Source: Cellvibrionales bacterium (GTDB taxonomy: Bacteria > Pseudomonadota > Gammaproteobacteria > Pseudomonadales > UBA7239). Taken from it: a stretch of DNA of 64,000 bases. The stretch spans positions 1-64,000 of the forward strand of contig JADJPU010000001.1 of NCBI GenBank assembly GCA_016713115.1, written 5' to 3'. The position numbers and the translations under genes were made by a program. A model generated the notes under the pieces. The model ran no database searches. It saw only the letters and a program-made list of their open reading frames with translations, and was not told the origin of the DNA. Below are positions 26,975 to 36,278 of this stretch, piece after piece. Each line of letters begins with the position of its first letter. Within the stretch, counting starts at the first letter, position 1.

Positions 26975-28192
26975 TTAGTTGCGAAACAGAAAACGCCCCA
27001 CAGGGTTACGCCACATAAAGTTCATCAACTTTTTCATCTGATCAAACTTTTTCTGCTCGTGTGGGTAGCCAGTGTCCATGCCGCCGTAGCGACCGACGAT
27101 AATAGGCATTGCTTGCGAATAACCGCGCAAACCATTTTGTCCATTCACAGTGCCTACGCCACTTTCTTTCACACCGCCAAAAGGCGCGCAGGCAACACCG
27201 TACATCATGCCGATATCATTCACCGCCATGGAGCCAGTTTCTACACGCTTCGCAATTTCAATGCCTTTCTGTACATCTTTTGTCCACACACTGCCGTGCA
27301 AACCGTAGATTGAGTTATTGGCTTTTTCGATAGCCTCTTCTACCGTATTGAATTTCACAATTGGCAGAATAGGGCCAAAAGTTTCTTGTGCCATCACATC
27401 AAAATCTTCCTGCACATCCACCATGACAGTCGCTTCATAGTAAAGACCTTGCAAGTCTGGATTGCGTCGACCACCCGCTAAAATTTTTGCGCCGCGCTTT
27501 TTTGCATCTTCCACATGCGCTTCCATAATCGTCAATTGTCGATCCCAGAATACTGCGCCTAAATCTTCGTTCACGCCGTGTTTTTGTCCTTGGCGTATAG
27601 CTTTCGCCATTTCTGTCGCGCGACGCACAAACTCATCATAAACCGGCGCTTGCACATAAATGCGCTCAATACCGCAGCAGAAGTGGCCGGTATTCACGCA
27701 ACCACCCCACACTGCGCCGTGCACCGCTTTGTCGAGATCCGCATCTGCCAGCACGATCATCGCATCTTTGCCGCCCAATTCTAAGGTGACAGGAATTAAT
27801 CGCTCCGCACACACCGCTGCAATTTTTTTGCCCGTATTCACAGAGCCGGTGAAAGAAATTTTATTCACATCCGCGTGCGTTAAATCCGAACCGGTTTGAC
27901 CATCGCCCATCAATACCTGTACCACGCCGTCTGGAATGCCTGCTTTTACGCACAGTTCTTCAAACAATTTTGCGGAATACGGTGTGACTTCGGAACCTTT
28001 AATGACAACTGCATTACCGGCAAGAATGGCTTGGACACCTGGGTTGGCTGTCAACACAAAAGGGCCATTCCACGGTGTGATGACACCCACTACACCCAAA
28101 GGCTTATAAGTCAAATGCACTTTTTTCATTAAACCCATGATGCCCGGCGCACGCATCACTTCATCTTTCAGAGTTTTTTCGCTTGCTTGCAC
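26975..28192 (-). CDS. Aldehyde dehydrogenase, C-terminal part (frameshifted gene)
   Basis: 405 residues containing most of the ALDH fold. Visible are the cofactor-binding GVVGVITPWNGPF, the general-base Glu in VTLELGGKDAMIV, the catalytic Cys in NTGHFCCGIER, and QETFGPILPIV. It lacks the first ~115 residues, which are in the next frame upstream. One more A in the A6 run at 28174-28179 rejoins them as CKQAKKTLKDEV. The intact gene would be 26975-28518, about 514 residues. The substrate is unknown; similar enzymes oxidise medium or aromatic aldehydes. Confidence 0.88.
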   Translation of the reverse strand: MQASEKTLKDEVMRAPGIMGLMKKVHLTYKPLGVVGVITPWNGPFVLTANPGVQAILAGNAVVIKGSEVTPYSAKLFEELCVKAGIPDGVVQVLMGDGQTGSDLTHADVNKISFTGSVNTGKKIAAVCAERLIPVTLELGGKDAMIVLADADLDKAVHGAVWGGCVNTGHFCCGIERIYVQAPVYDEFVRRATEMAKAIRQGQKHGVNEDLGAVFWDRQLTIMEAHVEDAKKRGAKILAGGRRNPDLQGLYYEATVMVDVQEDFDVMAQETFGPILPIVKFNTVEEAIEKANNSIYGLHGSVWTKDVQKGIEIAKRVETGSMAVNDIGMMYGVACAPFGGVKESGVGTVNGQNGLRGYSQAMPIIVGRYGGMDTGYPHEQKKFDQMKKLMNFMWRNPVGRFLFRN

Positions 28193-28518
28193 CAGTACGA
28201 AATAAAATCACAAACGGCATACACTTCAAAAGTCAGCGCGTCTTGTAAAGGTTTTCCTGTTTCACGAATAACCGTTTCTACTACGCGATCTTGCTCATCC
28301 AAAATCACATCACGCAACTTCAACAAATACGCAACGCGCTCATCAACCGATTTTGCACCCCAACTTTTTTGCGCTTGGCGCGCTTTTGCTACAGCTGCCT
28401 GCACATCGGCTTCAGAAGCACAAACCAATTCACCAATACCTTCTAGCGTCGCTGGGTTCTTTAACGCCAGACGACGGCGACCATCAGCAGATTCCGCAAT
28501 CCGTTCAAAAATAGCCAT
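28168..28518 (-). CDS. Aldehyde dehydrogenase, N-terminal part (frameshifted gene)
   Basis: 116 residues from the ATG at 28518, which follows AGGAG; the frame extends to 28596. It is a normal ALDH N-terminus (LKNPATLEGIGELVCASEA, VRETGKPLQDAL-like region) ending QAKKL at a stop that arises only because of the frame loss at 28174-28179. The following catalytic part overlaps by 25 bases in the -1 frame. Best read as one gene with the downstream frame. Confidence 0.85.
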   Translation of the reverse strand: MAIFERIAESADGRRRLALKNPATLEGIGELVCASEADVQAAVAKARQAQKSWGAKSVDERVAYLLKLRDVILDEQDRVVETVIRETGKPLQDALTFEVYAVCDFISYWCKQAKKL

Positions 28519-28596
28519 AAAAACTCCTAAGGTTTGTAGTAGATAAAGAGAAAGAATCTGGTGCCGGATACTACCTGCTAGACAGGAGTAAACCAA

Positions 28597-29661
28597 TTAG
28601 CGAGACATCGTACCAGCGTCAGTCTGCACACCAGAAAACAGACCTTGCTGTTGAAGGTGCTGCCAAATAAATTGTGCCGATACCTTATTTCCCAGAGAGG
28701 TGTGATGCGGATCACTCTCCATGGTCAGGGGAAACTCCTGAGTTTGGCGAAAATCGTCCAATAAAGAGATGATCGGGTACGGCTTCTGGGGCGCAACTTC
28801 CGCAAAGTAACGAAAAGGCTCCAATGACCAAGCACCCAGCCGCGTGTACTCATCAGAAGGATCCTTTGGCGTTTCCGTTTTGCTGTATTGCACGGAGCGC
28901 GGCATAACAAATGTCACAAATTTTGCTTGCAGTTCATCTTCTGCATAACGATGGGTTTCATCCAGATTGCCAGTCAGCGCATCTAAATACGGGCGCGTTT
29001 CACTGAGTGGCCTTTCCATGGGGAAATAACGCTGCCACGGCGTACCCCACAAAGGTTTAGTAAACCAATCTGCTTTCACCACTTCTCTGCCCCACTTGCC
29101 CAACACCATGGATGTTGCAGGAATCCAATGTGCAACTTTAAAAAACCCTTGTCGCTCAGCAGCTCGGCGATAAAAGGTGTCATCCCAAAAATCGGTCATA
29201 TCCACCACTTCTATCACCAAATCCGGCTTGTATTTTTTACCAATTTCCTTGAGTAACCGCAGTGATAAATAGGGCGATGACGATATCCAGCCGTAATTAA
29301 ATACACGCACATTGTTATAACCGGCTTTGCGCGCCAATTCTTCCAAACGATAAGGCAGTGTGTCCTGCCTGCCCAGCCACATGCCGTAAACAAACGAATC
29401 ACCCAATACGACGACATTAAAATCCTCATCGCGCACCGCACTGGGCTCAACGGCAGAACGAATACTGTCCGAATTTAAATCGGTGTACTGCTCACGCGTC
29501 ATGCGATGATCGGGATTGCTGACTATATCGATAGACGACCACCATTTACCAAAAATTAGTGGCACAACAACTTCCAGCGCCAAAATAGCCGCAAACAACA
29601 ATAAAAATAAAAACAGCAGTGAAAACAAGAACACTCTCAATGGAGAACGAGTATTCTTCAT
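28597..29661 (-). CDS. Membrane-anchored SGNH-hydrolase-like protein
   Basis: 354 residues. One N-terminal transmembrane segment rich in Leu/Phe (about 8-32) precedes an SGNH-like domain: VVVLGDSFVYGMWLG (nucleophile Ser), FNYGWISSSPYLSLRLL, and a C-terminal DPHHTSLGN with the likely Asp and His. It probably modifies a surface glycan ester. The start overlaps the upstream glycosyltransferase stop (ATGA at 29658-29661), so the pair is likely one unit: one builds and the other decorates. The substrate is not deducible. Confidence 0.72.
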   Translation of the reverse strand: MKNTRSPLRVFLFSLLFLFLLLFAAILALEVVVPLIFGKWWSSIDIVSNPDHRMTREQYTDLNSDSIRSAVEPSAVRDEDFNVVVLGDSFVYGMWLGRQDTLPYRLEELARKAGYNNVRVFNYGWISSSPYLSLRLLKEIGKKYKPDLVIEVVDMTDFWDDTFYRRAAERQGFFKVAHWIPATSMVLGKWGREVVKADWFTKPLWGTPWQRYFPMERPLSETRPYLDALTGNLDETHRYAEDELQAKFVTFVMPRSVQYSKTETPKDPSDEYTRLGAWSLEPFRYFAEVAPQKPYPIISLLDDFRQTQEFPLTMESDPHHTSLGNKVSAQFIWQHLQQQGLFSGVQTDAGTMSR

Positions 29662-31142
29662 GGAATTTTTACCTCAAGTTCTTTATCTGTCTTTCTATAA
29701 TAGGCATAGGCTGGCGGCAACTGATTGATCTGCAACTGACTATACGGCAAAAGCGCTAATGGAAGGTTGATGGCTGCCACGAGCTCAAACCCGCCCTCCT
29801 GCAAAACCCCTTCTATTAGCGCCGTGGAATCAACCTTCGGCATTGGTACCCGCAAAAGAACTGTTTCAGATACTCGTGCAGCACCCTCGATATTCATCAC
29901 ATTTAATGCAATTACTTTTTCTGACGAAAACTCACGCAAGAGTTCTGATTCATAATCAGCTACGCGCTGTTTGTTTCCTGCCAAACCCAGAAATAGCTCT
30001 TTGTCAATTTGTACAGACAAATACAGCAACCAGCCCACACAAAGAAATAACAGCGACCTCATAGCAAGCAGCGAAAAACTCCCTTTCATGCGCTTCAACA
30101 ACACATCAGAACCCGCACCAAACAAAACTGCCAACAAGGGTAGCAAGTGGCTAAAATTTCTTTCAAAGAACACGCCCTGCGCGGCAAAAACAAATAGATA
30201 GAATGCAGACACCGCAACAGCTACCGCAAAAAATAAACGCTCAATTTTTTGATCTCGCAACCCAGATGCCAGCATCACCAAAAAGACAGGCACCGTAAAG
30301 AACACAGCAAGGTAGACAATTATTTGCCGCGCAGATGGAAAACCCATCCATCCACCCTGCTCTTCTTGTGCCGCGTACTGGGTTGTCAACAAGCCAACAC
30401 CGTGCAGAAACCCTGATATATCTTTAAGAATATAGGGAGCGGAAATCGCCACGCCAAGCACAAAAAATATCAGCCACAACAACACATGCATCCAACGCTT
30501 TTGAATTACACAACTAACCGCAAACGCCAGCATGATCATCGGCATAAAACTAAACTTGCAAGCAAACGCCACGCCCCAGACAACAGCTTCCAAAAGTGCA
30601 TAAGACTGCTTTTTTTGTTCACAATGTTTCCAAGCCAGCCAGCAGGCTAGCGCCACCAAAAACATGACGAATGATTCTGGTCTTGCATAATGCGCATCCA
30701 CCACTGCCTGCGGAACGATCACAAGAAATGCAGAAGAAAATATTGCCGCTCTTTCACCGTAAAGGTTTCTGGTAAAACGATAAACAAAAAAAATAGCCAG
30801 CAGCTGACATAAAAGAGAAAAGGCGCGATAAACAACTAGCGCAGACACATCTTTACTCAAGCCATTTGCTATGGTTTGGAATAAATACAAGGCCGTGTGA
30901 TAACTGGAAAAGTTGTACTGTTTTAGCTTGTAAAAACCACCGGCAAAATCACCGCGCCAATCGGCATGTTCCCAATTGGTGTCTAGCGTACCGCTCACCT
31001 GCATGTGCTTGATCACAGCAAGCGGTATCAATTCATCAGCAAAATAGGTTTTGGGATACACATCCCAACGCAAAGCAACGGCCAGTAATAACAAGCCTAA
31101 CAAGGAAAGAAGAGATAAACGGGACGCTGATAATTGCATCAC
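29658..31142 (-). CDS. GT-C/ArnT-like (family 39) membrane glycosyltransferase
   Basis: 494 residues with about ten hydrophobic segments. The N-terminal periplasmic loop has the acidic motif of family 39 enzymes (YFADELIPLAVI), and ARPESFVMFLVAL follows. These enzymes move a sugar from a polyprenyl-phosphate carrier onto lipid A, protein or glycan at the outer face of the inner membrane. It is coupled to the SGNH gene. Donor and acceptor are unknown. Confidence 0.75.
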   Translation of the reverse strand: MMQLSASRLSLLSLLGLLLLAVALRWDVYPKTYFADELIPLAVIKHMQVSGTLDTNWEHADWRGDFAGGFYKLKQYNFSSYHTALYLFQTIANGLSKDVSALVVYRAFSLLCQLLAIFFVYRFTRNLYGERAAIFSSAFLVIVPQAVVDAHYARPESFVMFLVALACWLAWKHCEQKKQSYALLEAVVWGVAFACKFSFMPMIMLAFAVSCVIQKRWMHVLLWLIFFVLGVAISAPYILKDISGFLHGVGLLTTQYAAQEEQGGWMGFPSARQIIVYLAVFFTVPVFLVMLASGLRDQKIERLFFAVAVAVSAFYLFVFAAQGVFFERNFSHLLPLLAVLFGAGSDVLLKRMKGSFSLLAMRSLLFLCVGWLLYLSVQIDKELFLGLAGNKQRVADYESELLREFSSEKVIALNVMNIEGAARVSETVLLRVPMPKVDSTALIEGVLQEGGFELVAAINLPLALLPYSQLQINQLPPAYAYYRKTDKELEVKIP

Positions 31143-31203
31143 AACAGCACTTCACCAGTGAAAGTGCTGCAATCTAGCAAAACAGGGAGGGGAACGAAAT
31201 AAA

Positions 31204-31280
31204 TGGGGTGGCTGACGGGGCTCGAACCCGCGACAACAGGAATCACAATCCTGGACTCTACCAACTGAGCTACAGCCACC
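31204..31280 (-). tRNA. tRNA-His (anticodon GTG)
   Basis: The minus strand gives GGTGGCTG at the 5' end, including the encoded extra G(-1) that pairs with the discriminator C, a histidine tRNA hallmark. The anticodon arm CAGGA-TTGTGAT-TCCTG places GTG at 34-36, and CCA is encoded (31204-31206 on the plus strand). Confidence 0.96.
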
Positions 31281-31336
31281 ATAGCTGATACCGCAATGTA
31301 TTAAGAAACATAAACGGCATTGGAAAACGCGGGCGC

Positions 31337-31365
31337 ATTATAGGGTTTGATGCCGCAAATGCCAG
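31337..31365 (-). promoter_or_regulatory. tRNA-His promoter
   Basis: On the minus strand a perfect -10 TATAAT (31342-31337) is preceded, 17 bases upstream, by CTGGCA (4/6 to the -35). It is followed by a GC-rich stretch (GCGCCCGCG) typical of stringently controlled stable-RNA promoters. The tRNA begins about 50 bases later. Confidence 0.55.
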
Positions 31366-31410
31366 CCCTAAAAGCCAACCACTGTTTGATAAACAGAAAG
31401 TTGTGCGCCA

Positions 31411-32043
31411 TTAGGCTGGTCGCGCGGCCGCCGCGACGGGAACAGCGGTACTTTTCTTGGGATACAGGTAGATGGAAATTTTGTCACTGACAGCCCGCGT
31501 TATGCCCTGCAACTCCAAGCGTGATAGCCCGCTGATGCGATCAAGGTTAATTTTATGCAAATGCACACAGGGAATATCTGACTGAAATTCGCGCAAGTCA
31601 CCTTTAGTCAGCACTGGCAGAAAGGGGCGCTCCGGTGTATGACGCTTAATGATGGCGTGCAAACCGACCGTCAACGGCATGGCTTTGGGCGCTTCATTGG
31701 GGTTGCGCGAAGGCATCGCGATATAAAGCCCTTGCTTGCCAATCAAAGCGCCAGGAATGATGTTCAAACCAGTGGGCGTAACGGCGCTATCTGGAATTTT
31801 GAAGAAGGTGTCATGGTGCGCATTAGGGTTCGGCAGAATAACGAGCTTACGATCCTCATGCTCTGGCAGAAAAATGTCGTAGTTGCTGTACAACTGCTGC
31901 ACGGGGCCGGAATAGACGCAGAGCGTCCGCTTGAACTGCATAATGAAAGCTATAGCGCGCGAGCGGTTTTGAATCTTCTCCAGATCCCACACCAGCGGGT
32001 CATTGCCACGCTTTAACAGCTCTTTGGCATCAACTTCTGACAC
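31411..32043 (-). CDS. Hypothetical protein, function unknown
   Basis: 210 residues from a GTG at 32043 preceded by AAGGTGG; the frame extends to 32127 without an RBS. I do not recognise the family. There is no signal peptide or membrane segment. The N-terminal part (EVDAKELLKRGNDPLVWDLEKIQNR) looks helical and the middle is beta-rich (KLVILPNPNAHHDTFF, GALIGKQGLYIAMPSRN). The tail is Ala/Pro-rich. Base composition matches its neighbours. It stands alone after tRNA-His and divergent from purB, with a 450-base gap. Confidence 0.65.
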   Translation of the reverse strand: MSEVDAKELLKRGNDPLVWDLEKIQNRSRAIAFIMQFKRTLCVYSGPVQQLYSNYDIFLPEHEDRKLVILPNPNAHHDTFFKIPDSAVTPTGLNIIPGALIGKQGLYIAMPSRNPNEAPKAMPLTVGLHAIIKRHTPERPFLPVLTKGDLREFQSDIPCVHLHKINLDRISGLSRLELQGITRAVSDKISIYLYPKKSTAVPVAAAARPA

Positions 32044-32493
32044 GATTGCCACCTTAAATATTCTGAAAAAATAGACCCGCGTGATTGTACATGATGATGC
32101 CACTCGAACGATTGCCAATAGCATCACACTTTTTAACTAGGGCTTTTACTTAGTCCACAGTATCTGTGGATAAGTCTGTGGGTTGCCTCATAAAATGCAG
32201 CCCAAAACAAGACAATACAAGCCTCCTCCACAAATTGCTCAAAAAACAACCATGAGACATAATTCCTTTACATTCAATAAGTTACATGGAATTTGTAACA
32301 AACAACATGACTATACACACCCATCTTAGCGTTTTTACCCTCTCACGACGCAACATGTGCATAACCGCGTTAGTCACCATTAACTGTGGAACATCATTGG
32401 CGATACATGGCGTTTCACAATCCCTAAAAATAGCCCTCTAGCCATCAGTTACAATGCGCCACCTTCTCTCTTGGTAACATTTGGAAACCCTAC
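32044..32493. other. 450-base intergenic region before purB
   Basis: No credible gene. It holds an inverted repeat TCCACAG-TAT-CTGTGGA (32154-32170) that overlaps a perfect DnaA 9-mer (TGTGGATAA, 32165-32173). Two weaker TGTGG copies lie nearby and near 32384. A second inverted repeat is GTTACA (32281-32286) with TGTAAC (32294-32299). A TACAAT near 32449 could be the purB -10. No T-run terminator is seen. Confidence 0.5.
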
Positions 32494-33876
32494 ATGAGCA
32501 ACTCTCCTTTCTCGCTCTCTGCATTGACTGCAATTACTCCAATCGACGGCCGCTACGGCAGCAAAGTGGAAAACCTACGCAGCATTTTTAGTGAATACGG
32601 CCTGATCCGCGCTCGTGTATTGGTTGAAATCCGTTGGTTACAGCAATTAGCCAATCACAACCAAATCCAAGAGCTTCCTGCTTTTTCCACACCAGCCAAT
32701 GCACAACTCGAAGCCATATTGCGCAACTTCGACACTTCACACGCCGAGACCATCAAGCAAACAGAACGCACCACTAAGCACGATGTCAAAGCGGTGGAGC
32801 ACTTCATCAAGGCACAAATGCAAGGCAATGCCGAGTTGGAAGCCGCCAGTGAATTTGTCCACTTTGCCTGCACTTCCGAAGACATCAACAACTTGTCACA
32901 CGCATTGATGCTGCGCGACGGACTGCAACAATCCTTGTTGCCACTGGCAGACAAAATCATTCAAAAACTCACTGACTTATCGCGTGAATTTGCTGCCACG
33001 CCTATGCTCGCTCGCACACATGGGCAAACGGCATCACCCACCACGGTGGGCAAAGAATTGGCGAATGTCGTGGCAAGATTGCGCCGCCAACGCGAGCAAA
33101 TTGCAGCTGTGCCACTGTTGGGAAAAATTAATGGCGCTGTCGGCAATTACAACGCCCACTTGTCTGCTTATCCTGATGTGGATTGGCAAACCAATGCAAA
33201 AACTTTTGTGGAATCGTTGGGTTTAACTTGGAATGCCTACACCACACAAATTGAGCCGCACGACTACATGGCAGAACTGTTTGATGCTATCAGCCGCTTC
33301 AACACCATTTTGATTGATCTCGACCGCGATATCTGGGGCTATATTTCGCTCGGTTACTTCAAACAAAAAGTAATCGCGGGTGAAGTCGGCTCTTCCACCA
33401 TGCCTCACAAAGTGAACCCCATTGATTTTGAAAATTCCGAAGGCAACTTGGGCTTGGCCAACGCCATGTTTGGACACTTAGCCAACAAACTGCCAATTTC
33501 TCGCTGGCAGCGCGACCTCACGGATTCTACCGTGCTGCGCAACATGGGCGTAGGTTTTGCTTATAGCGCGATTGCTTATGAAGCCACACTCAAAGGTTTA
33601 AGCAAGCTAGAGTTGAATCAACTGCGCGTTGCTGAAGATCTGAACAACAGCTGGGAAGTGTTAGCCGAACCGATTCAAACTGTGATGCGTCGCTACGGTA
33701 TAGCCGAGCCATATGAAAAATTAAAAGCACTCACACGCGGCCAAGCCATGACGCGCGAAGTCTTACAGCAATTTATTGACACTTTAGCAATTCCTGAAGA
33801 TGCCAAAAAGGAATTAAAACAGCTATCACCTGCCAGCTATACAGGTAATGCAGCGCAACAGGCGGCAGATATTTAA
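32494..33876 (+). CDS. purB: Adenylosuccinate lyase
   Basis: 460 residues, the long gammaproteobacterial form. Seen are ITPIDGRYGSK at the N-terminus, TSEDINNLSHALM, ARTHGQTASPTTVGKE with the catalytic His, and the superfamily signature GSSTMPHKVNPIDFENSEGN. It acts twice in purine synthesis, splitting SAICAR and adenylosuccinate with release of fumarate. The start follows GGA at normal spacing. It is followed by an oxygenase gene on the same strand, with no clear terminator between. Confidence 0.98.
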   Translation: MSNSPFSLSALTAITPIDGRYGSKVENLRSIFSEYGLIRARVLVEIRWLQQLANHNQIQELPAFSTPANAQLEAILRNFDTSHAETIKQTERTTKHDVKAVEHFIKAQMQGNAELEAASEFVHFACTSEDINNLSHALMLRDGLQQSLLPLADKIIQKLTDLSREFAATPMLARTHGQTASPTTVGKELANVVARLRRQREQIAAVPLLGKINGAVGNYNAHLSAYPDVDWQTNAKTFVESLGLTWNAYTTQIEPHDYMAELFDAISRFNTILIDLDRDIWGYISLGYFKQKVIAGEVGSSTMPHKVNPIDFENSEGNLGLANAMFGHLANKLPISRWQRDLTDSTVLRNMGVGFAYSAIAYEATLKGLSKLELNQLRVAEDLNNSWEVLAEPIQTVMRRYGIAEPYEKLKALTRGQAMTREVLQQFIDTLAIPEDAKKELKQLSPASYTGNAAQQAADI

Positions 33877-33905
33877 CACAGTTTTTTTTGGCAGGGTTGC
33901 AGCAA

Positions 33906-34742
33906 ATGATGAAGATGATTCCAGCGTTCTACCTAGACCACGACCGCATGCAGGCCTTGGCACTGGAACACGCAGAGTCCTTCAAAAATGCAAAACCCTT
34001 TCGGCATTGTTACATCGATAATTTTCTACCAGAGGATGTCGCCCATCTGTTAGCAGACGAATACCCCAGCCCGACAGATATTGCTTGGGAGCGCGGCGGC
34101 GACCGTGCCACCCTGCAAACCATGCACAAGCTCGGTCACTCGAATGAACAGCAATTCCCGCCGTTTATTCGTCATGTAATGCACGAATTTAACAGCTCCA
34201 CCTTCATTCGTTTTATGACGACACTCACCGGCCAAGCAGGCTTGATCGTCGATCCGCACTACAGAGGCTGCGGTCTGCACTCGACTGGGCGCGGCGGCAA
34301 GCTGATGATTCATGCCGACAAATCACGGCATCCCAACAAGAAAGTCGATCAGATTTTTAACATGATCTACTTCCTCAACCGCGATTGGCAGGAAGATTGG
34401 GGCGGACATTTAGAGCTGTGGGATAAAAATCTCACCCAGTGCGAAGCAAAAATTGCACCCGTTTTTAATCGCGCAGCTTTTTTCTTGACTGGCACCAACA
34501 CTTACCATGGTCATCCAACTCCCTTGGAGTGCCCGGAAAATAGACGCAGAAACTCACTCGCCGTTTATTACTACCTTATCGAACGGCCGCGCTCAGAAAA
34601 CTATGAAGGTTGGCGCAATTTTGTCGATTGGATGCCTACCACAGAGGATGAAAAATCGCGCCCACAGCGCGAGAGTCAACCTCAAGTTTTTCGTTTTGAA
34701 GGGAAAGACTTAAATATACCCATCGACAAAAAACCAAAATAA
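33906..34742 (+). CDS. 2OG-Fe(II) dioxygenase (prolyl-4-hydroxylase-like)
   Basis: 278 residues. The jelly-roll core shows the iron ligands in LMIHADKSRHP (H-x-D), the distal His in TYHGHPTP, and the 2-oxoglutarate-binding Arg in RRRNSLAVYYY. The N-terminus has HCYIDNFLPEDVAHLLADE, usual for this P4Hc-type family. The frame opens with a TTG at 33888; I prefer the ATG at 33906 after AGGG. The substrate may be a sugar, lipid or protein. It ends 2 bases before a membrane GT-C-like gene, so a role in glycan modification is possible but unproven. Confidence 0.78.
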   Translation: MMKMIPAFYLDHDRMQALALEHAESFKNAKPFRHCYIDNFLPEDVAHLLADEYPSPTDIAWERGGDRATLQTMHKLGHSNEQQFPPFIRHVMHEFNSSTFIRFMTTLTGQAGLIVDPHYRGCGLHSTGRGGKLMIHADKSRHPNKKVDQIFNMIYFLNRDWQEDWGGHLELWDKNLTQCEAKIAPVFNRAAFFLTGTNTYHGHPTPLECPENRRRNSLAVYYYLIERPRSENYEGWRNFVDWMPTTEDEKSRPQRESQPQVFRFEGKDLNIPIDKKPK

Positions 34743-34744
34743 CT

Positions 34745-36268
34745 ATGTTTTTCTCTATCACGCGCAGCCTGCATTGGCTATTGGCGACCACACTCTTAGC
34801 TGCCGTCGGTGCTACTTTTTATTTTTCACTGAACCACCCTATCACTGCTGATTTGGCGATGCTGCATTACAGCGCATGGCTGATCAACGAAAAAAACTTT
34901 GTTCTATATCGCGATATTTTTGATATAAATTTTCCTGCACCCTATTTATTTCACAGCATATTAGGTAATGCGCTTGGCTATGAAGCACTACCACTGCGCT
35001 GGGTAGATCTGTTTTTGCTAACCACGCTTGGCTTTGCCAGCTGGAAAATTATTTCCCCTCTATCAAAACCCGCTGCAATTACCGGCTTCAGCCTTTTTTG
35101 TTTACTGTATTGGGTCAACGGCGGCGAGTTCGTTTTAGAGCGTGATGTGCTGGCACTTATTCCAGCGGCCCTTGCCTTTGCTATTGTCTGCGACAACAAA
35201 ATTACTAAAAACATCATTATTCTCTCAGGCGTATTAACCGCCATCGCCTGCAGCATGAAACCCAATACCATCGTCATGATGCCGGTTTTGCTATGGGTTT
35301 TGCACAGCAATTGTGCGGGAAAAAAAATAATTACTATAGCCCTGTTTCTTTTAAGCATGCTCTTTGTGGCATTGATCCCTTTTTCATGGGCTATTACGCA
35401 GGGTGGCTGGGACAGCTTCGTTGATATTTATCGCCACTACCTACCCATTTATGCCAATAGCCGCTATGACTTATGGCATTACAGCAGCAGCGCCGAACGC
35501 TGGCAGATGCTGCTTTCTCAATACGCACAATGGGGCGGAATGTCGCTACTTCTTGCAGCACCTGGACTACTCTGGGCAAGGTTTTTACATCACAAGAATA
35601 GCGTTCTCTGCAAACGCATCACTCAGCTTGCCGCGATAACTTTTTCTTTCACGCTCTATGAGGCCATTGCAGGAAAATTTTGGTTAAATTACATGTTCCC
35701 TTCTGCCTACTGGAGTTTTCTCTGCTTCGCGCTATTGCTGACAACACCAACCGAACAATCTGCGACATGGAAAAAAACAGTGGCAATATTGTTATTGATT
35801 CCCTGCGTTGGACTTGGTTGGAGCCTTGCATCATGGACGCTGCCACTCATGCAACAAGCGCATCAAAAAGAGATTACCGCGCCGGAAGATTGGCGCGCGC
35901 GGCAAGCAGCCAACTATCTCCAAGCACAACATTTACAGCCAGAAGACACTGTACAAGTGTTGGATATGGCAGGCGATGGTCAAGCAGCGTTATTGATGGC
36001 AAAAGCCACTTCTGCCACGCGTTTTTTGATTGATGTACCGCTGTGGATGCAACCTGACTCGCAAGAAACACAAACCTTGCGTCAAGATTTCTTGCAAAAC
36101 TTACAACAAAAAAATCCTGTCTATATTGTGTACTTCGAACAATTTCTGCATCCAGGCGGCGGCAATCGCCTGAAAGAATTTAAACCGCTGTACGAATGGA
36201 TCAACAACCACTACGAAATTGCAGAGCAGCGCGAAGCGGCCTACATCATCTACCGCAAAAAACCATAA
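34745..36268 (+). CDS. GT-C-like polytopic membrane protein
   Basis: 507 residues with about ten hydrophobic segments. The first periplasmic loop carries ITADLAMLHYSAW and YRDIFDINFPAPY, similar in layout to the acidic loop of PMT/ArnT-type enzymes. The C-terminal ~120 residues are soluble (QAANYLQAQHLQPEDTVQVL). This suggests a lipid-linked sugar transferase of the inner membrane. It lies 2 bases after the 2OG oxygenase, probably in one unit. Convergent dcd follows. No donor or acceptor can be named. Confidence 0.6.
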   Translation: MFFSITRSLHWLLATTLLAAVGATFYFSLNHPITADLAMLHYSAWLINEKNFVLYRDIFDINFPAPYLFHSILGNALGYEALPLRWVDLFLLTTLGFASWKIISPLSKPAAITGFSLFCLLYWVNGGEFVLERDVLALIPAALAFAIVCDNKITKNIIILSGVLTAIACSMKPNTIVMMPVLLWVLHSNCAGKKIITIALFLLSMLFVALIPFSWAITQGGWDSFVDIYRHYLPIYANSRYDLWHYSSSAERWQMLLSQYAQWGGMSLLLAAPGLLWARFLHHKNSVLCKRITQLAAITFSFTLYEAIAGKFWLNYMFPSAYWSFLCFALLLTTPTEQSATWKKTVAILLLIPCVGLGWSLASWTLPLMQQAHQKEITAPEDWRARQAANYLQAQHLQPEDTVQVLDMAGDGQAALLMAKATSATRFLIDVPLWMQPDSQETQTLRQDFLQNLQQKNPVYIVYFEQFLHPGGGNRLKEFKPLYEWINNHYEIAEQREAAYIIYRKKP

Positions 36269-36278
36269 TCGCTGTAAA

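Noticed and set aside
32154..32190. Possible replication origin from clustered DnaA-like boxes
   Set aside because: Only one perfect box, no AT-rich unwinding element and none of dnaA, dnaN, gidA or rpmH nearby.
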